Source: Caprimulgus europaeus
Taxonomy: Eukaryota; Chordata; Aves; Caprimulgiformes; Caprimulgidae
Direction: 5' to 3'
Assembly (NCBI GenBank): GCA_907165065.1
Contig: OU015528.1
Coordinates: 36,044,515 to 36,108,514, forward strand
Length of the DNA: 64,000 bases
Shown here: positions 1 to 12,265 of the stretch, piece after piece
How the letters are laid out: each line of letters begins with the position of its first letter
How positions within the stretch are numbered: position 1 is the stretch's first letter
The notes under the pieces: generated by a model
Told to the model about the DNA's origin: nothing
The model's database searches: none
Seen by the model: the letters and a program-made list of their open reading frames with translations, nothing else
Program-made: the position numbers and the translations under genes

Positions 1-699
1 ATATTTATAAACATTAATGAGGTCACCCCTCAGTCTCCTCCAAGCTAAAGAGGCCCAGCTCCCTCAGCCTTTCCTCATAAGGGAGATGCTCCACTCCCTT
101 AATCATCTTGGTGGCTCTGTGCTGGACTCTCTCAAGCAGCTCCCTGTCCTTCTTGAACTGTGGGGTCCAGAACTGGACACAATATTCCAGATGTGGCCTC
201 ACCAGGGCAGAGTAGAGGGGGAGGAGAACCTCTCTTGACCTACTAACCACACCCCTTCTAATGCACCCCAGGATGCCATTGGCCTTCCTGGCCACAAGGG
301 CACAGTGCTGGCTCATGGTCATCCTGCTGTCCACCAGGACTCCCAGATCCCTTTCCCCTACACTGCTCTCTAATAGGTCTGTCCCCAGCCTATGCTGGTA
401 CATGGGGTTGTTCTTTCCCAGATGCAAGACTTTACACTTGCCCTTGTTGTATTTCATTAAATGTTTCCCTTCCCAACTCTCCAGCCTGTCCAGGTCTCTC
501 TGGATGGCAGCACAGCCTGCTGGCGTGTCAGCCACTCCTCCCAATTTTGTATCATCAGCAAACTTGCTGACAGTGCACTCTGTTCCCTCATCCAGGTCAT
601 TGATGAACATATTGAATAGTACTGGTCCCAGTACCAACCCCTGAGAGACTCTACCAGACACAGGCCTCCAACTAGAATCTGTCCCATTGACCACAAAGG
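1..699 (-). mobile_element. CR1 LINE fragment, truncated by the left window edge
   Basis: Read on the minus strand, this stretch encodes the C-terminal half of a CR1 (chicken repeat 1) non-LTR retrotransposon reverse transcriptase. The similarity begins abruptly near 699, so the copy is 5'-truncated, as most CR1 insertions are. At the left edge it is still inside the coding region: past the stop at the end of the open frame, a shifted frame continues with the CR1-like residues GDLINVYKY. The 3' UTR and terminal octamers must therefore lie outside the window. CR1 elements move by target-primed reverse transcription and usually leave no clear target duplication. None was found at the right-hand border. 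Confidence 0.95.
23..694 (-). pseudogene. CR1 reverse transcriptase, C-terminal fragment
   Basis: An open stretch of 223 codons covers RT motif B to the C-terminal tail of CR1 ORF2. Motif B is near residues 13-24 and reads [12 protein letters not shown] where CR1 elements normally have [11 protein letters not shown], so it has changed. Motif C, FADD at residues 45-48 with both catalytic aspartates, is intact. The tail motifs [17 protein letters not shown] and [14 protein letters not shown] are typical of CR1. The endonuclease domain and RT motifs 0-A are missing through 5' truncation. A frameshift ends the frame at 23, before the natural end of the protein. It is a dead fragment; the family call is secure. 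Confidence 0.93.
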
Positions 700-3600
700 A
701 TAATGTGCCTTTAGCACCACCATTCTGTTACAAAGTACTTTTTATCCCTGGTCTGGCAAAGAAAAGAGAAATTTCCTTTCAATTCACAGCAAAGCAGCTG
801 TTGGCCCCTCCCAGCTACACAGGGTTGACCTCACATCTCTCTAAAGAAGCAACCACCTTCTGCAAGCAACCTCTTGATGTTTATTAGTTGTGCAGAAGGT
901 GGCACACACCCTTCCCCACGGGGCTGGGATGAAACCATCTTTCTTGGCTTTGGGGGCTGGAAGCAAGTTTAAACCTGCCAGCTCCTGCCGAAGGTCCCTG
1001 GGCTGGGTCCCAGCACCTGCACTTAATTTTCCTCCAGAGCAGGTGGGGCCAGTTGTATTTCAGAGTCCTTAAAGAGGTTACCCTTCCTTCTGTGTGTGTT
1101 TGGGGATACTGTATCTTGTATGAGCCTTGTGCCAGCTGAGCAAATCCTGGGGTAAGCTGTCAATCACCATCCCACTTCAGGGGAAAAAGACTGCTTATGG
1201 GTGCAGGTAAGGGTCTGCTTCCTGCTGTACACCCCTCCAGGTGCCACAGTTCAGAGGGCCATGTGTGCAAAAATTAAGGATCTAGGACATTTTACTGCTT
1301 AAACAAAGTGTCATCATTCTAAGTACCTGCCACCTGTCTTCAAGGGATTGTGGCAGTCCAGCCTGGAAATGCTGTGAGCCTCCATCGGCCGCACAGAGAA
1401 CAAGACCACTCAAGAATTGTAATAAGTAAATCCTGCTTCAGCTGCTAAACTAGCTAAAATAACACTGTAAAGCATGCTTTAAAAGCTGTTCAGTTTGTAT
1501 CGCTCTGTGGCTGTTTGCAGGCTAATTCACAAAGGCTTTTACACAACAAATATTACAGCCTAAACCCAGTTCTCATTTATATCCTTACAATTTTGTTGGA
1601 GGTTATGGGCTTGTATGCTCTATCTCATTAAGTGGGAAATGCACACACACAAAAAATAATCAAATGAGTGACACTAAAGCAGGACTATTCCCTGCAGTCT
1701 CCAGAATTGTGCCGTTAAACCCTGAGACGGAGGGTTTAACAAAGGCTGGAGACCATTATCTCGCAGTCTGTAACCACTTGCAATTTGCAGTCAGGTTTTA
1801 GCTGTATGAGCACTGCAGGATTTGGTTACCACTGAACTCTGTTGCTTTTTTTTTAAATGTTGCATTCACTTGAAATTTGACAGAGGCAGGTTTTTGTGGG
1901 GAAGCCAATGGATGAGATGCTAGTGTCTTTGTAATACAAGGATTGTTCAAAATTCAGAAGATTTACTGTGAATGTGAATAAAAAAGGCATCATTTAATAT
2001 TTGGCACATCATTAAAGCCATTCCCCCCCCCCTTTTTTTTGGCATTACAAATATGTGTGTTCAATGCAATTACACTTCTGTGCTATGCATACACATTTTT
2101 TTGTTGTGCAGGTGTGGCCTCATGTGGGACCTTTTTGTACAAATAATTCAAAAACACAATTAATAGTCCGTTTCCCTTACTTGTATCCTAAATAGTGATA
2201 TCTAGTCCAAAAACACAGTAGTAAGGCAAAATGTTCCTAACCAAGCCAATCTCTTCAGAAAACAGGAAAACTGTATAGCTGGTTTATGCATATAAGCATT
2301 GCTTAAGTGTATAATTACATTTAGGAAATTATTTCAAACACAGAAACATAAGAAACATCAAATCAAGTGTGATTCAGAAAAGGCAGTCCTTCACTGTGCT
2401 TTTCCAAGAGGGGAGCCATCAATCTTAATATGACATAGTGGTGGTTTCCAGAAATGAAAGAAAAAGCTGAAAGCAGGATTCATTTCAAATAACTTTTTTC
2501 ATCTAAAAATAAGATATCTTGCACAAGCTGTTCACCTAGGCTCCCTCAACGATCTGAGAAGTGAGAGAAGAGAACAAGAGGGAAACCCCACCAGGCACTT
2601 TGTCCCATTTTATAATAGGGTTGTTAAATGGAGTATTTCCTCCCAGAGCTACCAATTCTGATCACTATCTAGAGAAACAGAGAATTAATTCATTTTTTTT
2701 TTAAATGGATAAAACTATGTGATTAAACCCTACCCTGCAATACTTGCCAGAAGCCTCAGAGGAGTGCCTGTGGAGGGGATCCCAGCCACAGCAACTCAGC
2801 TTCTTGCTAGAGGCAAAATGTCACTGTCCTTTCTCTAATCCAATGGAAACCCCTTTCAACTCCACTTTTCAGAGTTTTCAAAGGACCTTATTCTTCCACA
2901 GGATTTCTGTGGCTCGTCTTTGAGCATCTGTCTTCTGCTGGAGTCCCGTGCTGCTGTGTGTCCTGTGGGGGTGCAGCCAGCTACTTGCCACAAGCCAGAT
3001 GTGGAACAGCCAAGCAAGGTGCCCTGTGCCAAATAAAAACCCTCTACCCGAGCTTGCTCCCTGTTGTGCACATCAGCCTTATACAGCTCTAGATTTCTTC
3101 AACCCTAAATTATTTGCTTGTCCCAACTGATTCAAGACACTATTTCTGATCACTTTTTCTGCTTTTGAAATCTTTTTTCTTCATTCATGAAGCTGTTCAT
3201 TACCATGTAGGTTTTTTAATGTTTCCCTCAAGATTAAATTATCCATCACCTGTGCCTTATTTGGGAGCTTGCTTGGATTAAGTACGGAGAACAGATAAAA
3301 TGGGAGTTAGGACCATTTGACCTCCAAGCATATGCTTCTGATTAGCTTACCATTGCTAACTACCCTAGGTTTAATATCATTAGTCATTTAAGCATTATGA
3401 TGACATATTTGTTAAGTTTATTTGTATAAACAGAAGCCAAATGAACACGCCAATGGAAATTACATCCCTTCAAAAGCCATGCCCAATCCCCTCCCTCCCA
3501 GCTATGCTGAGGCTGCTTGCATGAACACCCCAGGGCAACAAGGTATTGCAGACCCATGTACCTGGAAGAGCCTTGCAGAAACACTTTCCCAGGCACTGAG

Positions 3601-4718
3601 CTGGCTGCTCTGGGCCCAGACTGTATGCATGAGAGTACAGGGGCACCAGGAACCATGCTAACGTCCATTCACGCTCATTCACACAGCCTAACTGTGTATC
3701 TCCAAGCAGCCTAGACACAGATGCAACCTTTGTTGTAATGGGGTCATACCCTGCACTGCAGAGGATTGCCCCTCGGAGCACAGGTGCTTGCAGGTTAGGT
3801 CTCTGATGTCCTGTCAAGAGGACTTGAGGACAGGTGTAGCTGGGGATCCATCCTCCTTCCATGACATGTTATTTCACCATGCTTTCTGGAGGCATATTTT
3901 TAAGATTATTTTCTCCTCCCAAATTAGTCAATATCAATCATTAATATTGCTTTAGATAGTATGGCAAAAGGAGAGCTAAACCAGTAATATACTATTTTTC
4001 TCATTCAATGGAAAGTATAGATTCTCATTTGCTTGTTTTTAAATCAAATACTGAATCTGCAATCTTATTAGAGTATGCCCCTGCTGAAAGGTTTTATAGT
4101 TATTTAAGAGGAATATAAGCTGTAAAGAAATATAAGTTTATTATACACTTGAATGAAAAGATTTCAATTTCCCTAGTAAAAATGTACAGTTTTTGAAAAA
4201 ACACATTAATATGCTATTTATGCTGAAGACACTAACACTCCTCTAGATTTTCACACCAGGGTATAGCTATGAAGACTGTAATTGGTGAAAGTAATGGCAA
4301 TTCAGGATAGACAGTCAGGGACACTTGATGTCCAAAATTTTCCTGTTCATTGTTTAGAATAATCTCCTGCAAATATGGGAATACAGATCTCCATGGGCTC
4401 ATCCAAATGTATCAGCACACAGGTTTGCAGCTGCTCTGTAGGAACCAGAGGCTGTAGGGACTGGGGCATTTCTGGAGGTATTTATATCAAAGCCACTAAA
4501 GTTGAGAGTGAGAGCTGAGCTGTTTCTCGGCTGGATGCAGAGTTGGTGTAATGAGTATTTTCACACTGAAGATTTCTTTATTTTCCTTTCCACTGGGCAT
4601 TTTTCAGGCTTTACATCATCTAAAAAATAATTTGCTCTCCTTACATGCTCTGCTTTGGGTCCATCTGTGTGGCTCTGCACTTTTAACTGATTAACTGACA
4701 CAGAAATAACTACTACTT
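700..4718. other. Non-coding stretch, no gene recognised
   Basis: No open frame here looks like a known protein, and no interspersed repeat was recognised. Small landmarks are a homopolymer junction (C run followed by T run) near 2024-2040, short T runs near 1850 and 2690, and A+T-rich sequence around 3,880-4,240. The longest open frames (94-130 codons near 3.4-3.9 kb) overlap one another on both strands and have no family resemblance, so they are treated as chance. Confidence 0.6.
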
Positions 4719-4812
4719 GCTACTGTAAGATGTAGGTCCCAGTCATGGATCTGTATTGTTCTACAGCTACTGTAAGATGTAGGTCCCAGTCATGGATCTG
4801 TATTGTTCTACA
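4719..4812. repeat. Perfect 47-bp tandem duplication (2 copies)
   Basis: The 47 bases at 4719-4765 are repeated without any mismatch at 4766-4812. Both copies begin GCTACTGTAAGATG and end ATTGTTCTACA. There is no third copy. Complete identity of the copies suggests a recent event by replication slippage or unequal exchange, or else an assembly artefact at a read junction. It lies in non-coding sequence and no function is apparent. Confidence 0.97.
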
Positions 4813-7800
4813 CTTAGTATTTCCAAGTTTTTTGGTTTTTTTTACTTTAAGCCCACATTTAAAGCTTCTTCATGGCAATAGGAAGAGTACTAAAATATTA
4901 GTTAAAACAATATCAGCTGCCTGGCAAATTAGCATGCCATTTCCAGACTGGCAATGTCTGCAATGGATTTGTCACCACATATAGTGAAGAAGAAAATGAG
5001 ATATCCTCTGTTGTGGCATCTTCTGCTCCTGCCTGCATCAGTGGCAATGCATCCATGGAAATCATTGGCACTGCAGCCTGTTCTTACATTGTAAATACAA
5101 ACAACCAACAAATGTCTTACAGTTTTCCTCAATGAGTTAATGAGGTGCACTTGGCAAATAACTCCTATTAATGGTGAGGAAGCAATGTGTGAAGCTCCAG
5201 TGAACTGATGAAAAAATAGACTGAAAGAAATCGGCAATGTTGCAGTCTTACTTGATTCGCATACTTAAATATTCTTGTCCTCTGCACTTTCTCAGTCTGA
5301 ATACATAATGCAATCAGGAATAAAATGCAAATTTCTAGCTAAGGAACATAGCTATTTTTTAACAAAAGGAGCCAGAAGTAACTAGTGTGATGTTGTGCTG
5401 GGACTGACAGAAATACCTTTAGTTTACAGCGCTAATTATACTGTGATCTGTTTTTCTGTTGTTTTGGGGTTTTGTTTTGTTACTTTGATCTATTCAGTAT
5501 TATTGAAACCAGGTCCCTTCAATGCCATTGCAATCTTTCTAACTTGTGGAAAACCAGTGCCATTTGTATGTATGGCTGAGGGATGCAAATATGGATGAAG
5601 CAAATAACAGTGAATATTATTTGTAGAAGCAGAAAACTTGCTCTGTGTATACTCCATAAATATTTTAAAGCTTATATTTAGAACTGTCTCTTCCAAAGAG
5701 ATGATGTGTTGATGTATGCTGTGTTTGGTCTTTAAGAGATCACTGTTAGTGTCATCTATACACATGAATCAAATTCCCATTGAGGTGGCATGTTAATCAA
5801 AACAGAAATAACCAGGTAATTGCTGTAACTGCTTGCCTTAAAAGATGTGCCCTTTTCTTCACACCAACTTCTACCATCCACTCCGTTTGAAGGCTTGTAG
5901 GCAACCAGGGGATCCTTTTCAGCCCCTTGTTTTACCCGTCTGGGATTGTGAAATATTTCTTGAAATTAGTATGGGACCAACAGAAAACTGTAGGTGTGGG
6001 ATCTAAAATGAAGCTTGCAATGTCAAGCTGTAGGCATAATATGGCCTAATTTAAAAGGGGTATTCCTTGTAGAGCACTGGAGAACACTGTCCTCTCTGGC
6101 ATGCCCTTATTGAGCTTACTCCTGTAGCTTCCACTTCTGATTCCTTTTACATGAGACATTTCTATTGCAGTTAATGAGTAATGGAGGTGCTCAAGGAAAG
6201 GAGCTATATTTTCATGTTTTAGCATAAAAATGCAAATGAAGACTAGCATTAAAAACCTAACAAAAATGTATGGAATTATAAAAGAGAGTTTATATTGGAT
6301 AGAAGTAATTTGTTCTGACGTTTTGAATAAACACTACAAAAAAAAATCAGGATCTTTATTCTACATACTGTTTGCCATTGAATAAGCTAGCAAAATAGAT
6401 ACCCAGTGTTATGGAATAGCTTTTTAGTTAGTGCTTTCAGCAACACTTTAGAACTGTATTTAGGCATTTACTAGAGCACCCTTCCTAGGTGTTTGTGTAG
6501 AGGTCCTGTGGACAAACTGGGAGGACACCTGCATTAAGACTGGGCTCAGCTCCTTAACAGAATGTAAAGAAGGCCTTTGCTCTTCCTGAGTGGATGCATC
6601 CTGGCTGGCCAGCAGAGATAACCCCCTGGTGGCAAAACTGATGAGACCTCCATGGGCTATCCTGGGAACTATGGCAGTTTCCTGAAATACAAACCTGATT
6701 TTAGGTGTTGTAACTGGAATTGAATTCCACTCTCTAAATTTTTCTATCATCATACGTGTGACCTTATTAAGGGGTAACTCAGGGGAAATTTCCAATTGGA
6801 AACCCTGGAGCAAAATTAGTACTTTCTACTGTCACAGAATTAGTGCCTCCTCTTCCCTCCATATCTTCAGGGTTGAGTCTCTCTGCCTGGTGCTGACTGC
6901 CACGTGGTGCTCTGCCTGGCTACCACTGTTCTGTCGGGTTCACTTCTTTCAGGTGGCTCCTTGCATGGACTCCCAGCTGGCCCAGGAGGCTGAAAGGAAG
7001 TTCCTTTCCATACCATGTCATGTGCTGAATTACTAAATGTTTTAGAGGGTTCCAAATACTTGTTTAAAGATTGCCTCCAAAGGAAATAGAAGATCTTGTG
7101 TTTTACTCTGAAATACCTCCTGGAGACAAGCCAAGCTGAAGTAAATGGAAAAATAAATCATTTAAAAAAAAACCCAAAGTATTTACAAAATCTCATCTGT
7201 AAGTGGACTTTGAGTTTGAACTGTTCTTATGCAAATGTAGCCAGGAAAGGAAACATATAAATCTCAAGGGAGGTGAGTAACGTCAGTATGAGCCTGTAGT
7301 TTAGGGCCTACAGAAATTATTCTCCATGCTGCTTCTGCCTGAAATGTAGTGATTTATATATAAATGATATTTATGACAAGCAAGATGAGATGTTAAGTAA
7401 GAGAAAAGGGAATGAATTGTGATATTAATGCAAGATGGGAAAGAGAAGAAGCTGACTGAAGAATTCATTTTCTAACAGACTTTTTACTTCTTTAATTACA
7501 GAAGAACTTGAAGTGTAGAGAGATGGTCACTGATGATGGATGACAAAATATGGACATGGATGTTGTAATAAAATTAGGGCAGTCAATCTGTTGCTGGAGT
7601 ACCAGCAGCCCTCCTGATGTATGTGGCAAAAATATATTCGCCTTTGTTTTGATTCTACGTATTTACCTTAAGTGTAAGAGCTTCTGGATGGACACAGTAT
7701 CAGGGCAACCCTTAGCCTGGCAGTTGTCTCAGCCAGCACTGGGGAGATGTCAACTCAACACTCAAGTAGAAAGTATTGGAGACTTATCATGGAAAACATC

Positions 7801-10800
7801 TAATTTACTCTGTAATTTTCTTCCAGGCCATCTCTTAGAAACACCTCCGAAGTGATTCTTGTATTCTTGCAGCCCTTTTTCCAAACAAGGGGAGTTTTAT
7901 CTGACTCAGGACTTAGGATCATAGCTGTCCAGGGTGAATCCTGACTACACTGATGTTAATGGTACACGTGTTCTTGGTAGTCTGTCCTGACCAGGCAACC
8001 TTTCTCCTGGACCACAGAAAATAATCTAACTGCCTCCCTGAATCGTGAAGCAAAAGGAGTCTTCCTTTCAAAGGAGTATTATAGAGCTGGAATAAAGATT
8101 ATTCCCTGGAGAAAATAAATTCTCTTTTAGGCACTCCTTTACAGCTAAAATCTGTTAGAGATAGGTAAATATAGCTAAAACATCAATGGCGAAGTAGTGT
8201 ATGTTTTAATTTGTGGATCAGATATGAACTACATAATAATTACACAGCAATTACAGTAAAATTACTATGGTTCCATGTTACCTGCAACTACTAATTGATG
8301 TAAGCTGGTTAGTACATGACACTGTTATTACAGCATAGACTCAACAGAATTGGTGTATCTGGGGTCTAAAAATACACTAAGTGATCAGAAAGTAACTCAG
8401 TCATAGAGACAACCCCCAACTTTCAGAATTCCTGTGTTCAGGGAAGTACAGTCAAAGTCTAATTATAATGTAATTGCAGTACAATTCAAGAGGAAGTTGA
8501 AACCACTGCATGATGTAGCCTTAAACCAAGGGTTTGCAATGTTAAAAAATGACAATGTACTTAAAAGATGCCGAAATCTTTCTGGTTAAATTTAGTTCAT
8601 GGCTAGAGTACAAAATGCTATTACAGGTAGCCCTTTCCATGTGCTTGGAAAAAATCCCTCCAGTCAGTATCAGTTCTCTGAGTAGTCGATGTGGGTCTGC
8701 AAATTCAGGATTGAAAACCTGCCTGACCACGAAGAGTATATAATTTGGTTTTGTATTTTTTCCATGTCATGCCACGGTCTCAGGAAGAGAGAACAAAAGC
8801 CAAGGAGGATAGTAGCAGACTTCCAGATGAGTTCCAAGGCCTGGGGAAAATACCAAAATAGTAAAATAAGTGTAGAAGGGCCTTATGTGGTCTACTGTGT
8901 CTCTCAAACAACCTTATGCAATGATTTTTTGTTCCAGCCCAAACTTTCGTCTGAACCATAACATATCATTTTGTGAGACATTCACTCATGTTTAAAAGCT
9001 GCAAGAGAGGGCTCAACGATTACTTACTCCCCCTGTTGAAACAGAAGGGTTTCTAGGCTGAGTTTGTCTGGCTTTGGTTTCCAACCATTGGATTGTGTGT
9101 CTTTTTCTATTAAGATTAAAGTGTTGCCAGCAGTGAAATGTTTTCTGTGTTTAGATTCTGTTACACTTTGATAAAATCACCTCTTACCTTTTCTTGGGTA
9201 ATCAAAATAGAAGAAACTTCTAGATTTTCACACCAGAAGACATTTCCCAAAACTGAACATTCTTTCCCAGCTCTTTTCCAATTCCCAGACACAGCAGCAT
9301 AGCATCCCCCGTCTCCCCACCTACAGCCTCTCTGGACCATCTGGGGCAGGAGTGACCAGTGCCCCAGCATTAGCTATCCTGCCCATTGCCCCAGGGGCAC
9401 TGAGCCTGCCCCAGCCCTGCCAACAGGGCATGGTAGCCAGAGGGAAATACCAGAAGTTGGCAACATAGACCAGCCACCTGAGAAACAAAAGAGGCAGCTC
9501 CATGGTTACTCATAGTCAATTTTGTATTTTGAAGTAATAAACATCATATACAACAAACCAATATTATTTCCTTACTCCTTCTTGGCATTTGTCTGTTTAT
9601 ATGCTAATGGACATGATTTGTTCTTTCAGCTATCATGTTGCTTTGCTTATCTGTTACAGTTACTAACCCCTCTTAAAAACTACTACTTCCTCTGATATGT
9701 CCCCCCCTCTCCCTTATAAATGGGATTTATTTTCTCGTGAAGAATGACCTGACATTTGTTTGAGTTCAAATATGCATTCAAGTGAACCCCCACCCTCCTT
9801 CCAAGTGACCCTGACCTATGCCCATCATATTTTCTCTCTTCATTATTTTCTTTTTATTTGCTACAAATTATATCAGCAATGATTTAATATTTTCTTCAAG
9901 TTCATTGATAAAGATATTGAATGGGATGAGAGCAGCTCCCTCGAGGCTTCTGCTTGAAAAACCCTTAGTGATTTCAAATGTCTTTCTGAGATCTACCAAC
10001 TAAGCAATCCTTAATCTTTTTAAAATGAGTCTGCATTGATTTTCTTGTACAGCTAATTTTTATAAGAATGCTATGGAGAACTTGCTCTAATGCCTTACAG
10101 AAGGTGGGTAAGCAAATCAAATTTATGATGTTACAAAACTTTTGAGGTTTAGTATAAAAATAATTTTAAAAAATTAATATTGATTGAAACACTTATTCCT
10201 TTGACTCCTTGCTGATTGTTTTCCCTGCCAGCCTTTCCTGGATTTTATCAGAGAACAATGACAATCTAACCTTGTTTGTAACCTTGCAAGTTGGATTTTT
10301 TTTTTAATCATTCTAGGATTTTTAAGCATTAATATTTCAAAGAGCTCCTTGTCTGAAATTGTTAATTCTTACAGGTGCAAAGTATCTGGTCTTGCAGTGT
10401 GAAAGCTGTCTGAGCAGGAGGCGTGGGAAGGAGGGTCCTGTCCACTGTGCCCATCCCTTGTGGCTGGCTTGGGCTGATGTCACCTCAGCTCCTTCTCAGG
10501 GAAGCGCTGCTTGAGCACTTCAGCCTTTTGCATTTTGTGATCGATGATCCTGCCAACCCTGTCTAACAGCAGCTCCGTGTTGTTAATGGGATTTCATTTC
10601 GTTTGCTCCTGGTGTATGTAAATAACTCCTCCTGGTTAGCCTTACCCTGGCTGGCCAGTGGTGCCTCCTCTCTCCCTTAGCAATTACTTATATTTCCACA
10701 TTTCCTTATTTTTGACCATAGCTATCAGTACCATTTTGTTTTTAATAGTATTTCTACCTTTAATCATGTAATGAAGGGAGGCATTTCACCGCCAAGGAAG

Positions 10801-11097
10801 TGAGGAGTCTTTGCACAGCTATGGATGATTAGGAGTGCTTCTCTGCTTTCTGTAGAATTTACTTTTTCTTGATCTGAAACTGAGGAAATATCCACCAGAG
10901 AACAGAACTGGGCCTTTCTAATATGGTGTCTTTTGGGTTTATCGGCTGTGCAGTCACCTCTGTCCCCGTGGCTCATCTCAGCACTGAATTTCCTCAAGGC
11001 TTCTTGGCAGGACAGACAGACTGAATGTGGCACACATTTGCTGCTGCCGGAGGAGGGGCCAAGGTGGGATGGGATCTGGTATGATCCCAGATGATGC
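4813..11097. other. Non-coding stretch, no gene recognised
   Basis: This is about 6.3 kb of ordinary A+T-leaning sequence with no recognised gene or interspersed repeat. The only open frame that drew attention is a 117-codon minus-strand frame at 6460-6813, listed separately. A slightly more G+C-rich patch at 10,390-10,680 has no CpG-island character. Confidence 0.6.
6460..6813 (-). other. Unrecognised 117-codon open frame
   Basis: This minus-strand frame has a protein-like composition around ELPLNKVTRMMIEKFREWNS, followed by a serine/threonine- and glutamine-rich tail. On the minus strand the sequence just upstream (around 6814-6825) reads TTTTGCTCCAG, which resembles a splice acceptor. I do not recognise a family. 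A single open frame of this length is expected by chance in 64 kb, so the call is weak. It could be a fragment of an old retroelement, an exon of an unknown transcript, or noise. Confidence 0.12.
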
Positions 11098-11709
11098 TCT
11101 GGGACTGCATCATGGACTGCACCAAGAGAGGTGTGGTCAGAAGGTTGAGAGAGGTGATTCTCCTCCTCTACTCTGCTCTTGTGAGACCCCACCTGGAATA
11201 CTGTGTCCAGTTCTGGAGCCCCCAACACAAGAGAGACATGGACCAGTTAGAACGAGTCCAGAGGAGGCCACGAGGATGATCCAACGGCTGGAGCACCTCT
11301 CCTATGAGGACAGGCTGAGAATGTTGGGGCTGTTGAGCCTGGAAAAGAGAAGGCTTCAGGGAGACTTTAGAGCAGCCTTCCAGTACCTGAAGGGGCCTAC
11401 AGGAGAGCTGGGGAGGGACTTTTGACAAGGGCAGGTAGTGATACAATAAGGAGTAACGGCTTTAAACTGGAAGAGGGCAGGTTTTGATCAGATATTAGGA
11501 AGAAATTCTTTCCTGTGAGGGTGGTCAGACACCGGAACAGGTTACCCCGAGAAGTTGTGGATGCCCCCTCCCTGGAAGTGTTCAAGGCCAGGTTGGATGA
11601 GGCTTTGAGCAACCTGGTCTAATGTAAGGTGTCCTTGCTCATGTCAGGGGGGTTGGAGCTAGGTGATCTTTAAGGTCCCTTCCAACACAAACCATGCTAT
11701 GATTCTATG
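11098..11709 (+). mobile_element. CR1 LINE 3' end, 5'-truncated
   Basis: This plus-strand CR1 copy keeps the last part of the reverse-transcriptase ORF and the full 3' UTR. The peptide [20 protein letters not shown] is encoded near 11,168-11,230. A one-base shift near 11,268 moves the frame to [20 protein letters not shown]. The 3' UTR ends in the diagnostic CR1 terminus, with CTTTAAGGTCCCTTCCAA followed by ATGATTCTATG, at about 11709. The 5' border is uncertain by roughly 25 bases because the first 20-30 bases are only loosely CR1-like. The copy lies in the same orientation as the longer CR1 that starts 560 bp downstream. Confidence 0.95.
11268..11425 (+). pseudogene. CR1 reverse transcriptase tail remnant
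   Basis: After the frameshift near 11,268 the frame encodes the final CR1 ORF2 segment ([20 protein letters not shown], then [17 protein letters not shown]) and stops at 11,425. It has no catalytic motif and cannot be functional. Confidence 0.85.
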
Positions 11710-12265
11710 CTTCCTAGGGGACCTGGCTCCCTTCTCTAGCCCCATGTAAAAGAGGAGAGGCTTCAAGGTGGTAATGGCTTAATAGCTACTCTTCTGAAGG
11801 GCTCCTCACTGCCCTACCCCAAAAGCATCCAGTGTCTCTGTGTTTGGAGCTCTTTCCCCTTGTAGGCAGTACCACCAGGACATGGCAGCCTTTCAGCCCA
11901 CGGCAGCCCTCTGCCCTGACTTGCCTGGGCTACAACAGGTATGGCCCTGCACTTTCACTGGGATGGCTGGCTAGTCATGGGCTACAGGTGTGTAGCCATG
12001 CCAGCTTGAATCCCTGCCTGATGTGAAAACTCATGCAAGAAGAAGAGCAAATGCCAGGCAATGAGCCCAAACTTACTTCATTGCTACCACAGGTATATTC
12101 ATAGCCCCAAGCCATTGCTTACCACTGACGTGAAGTCGATGTTGAAATACCCTCTACTACTTGCTTTTTCTTCATTTTTTTTCAGCTTTGGGAAAGTGAT
12201 GTCTTTGAAGAAGCAGAGATATGTACTGCTAGTGAGGATGGTTTCTGTTAGCCTATAGCACGTAA
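11710..12265. other. Spacer between two CR1 copies
   Basis: This is about 560 bases of unique-looking sequence with short chance open frames only. Nothing in it resembles CR1, so the two flanking copies are separate insertions rather than one interrupted element. Confidence 0.6.
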
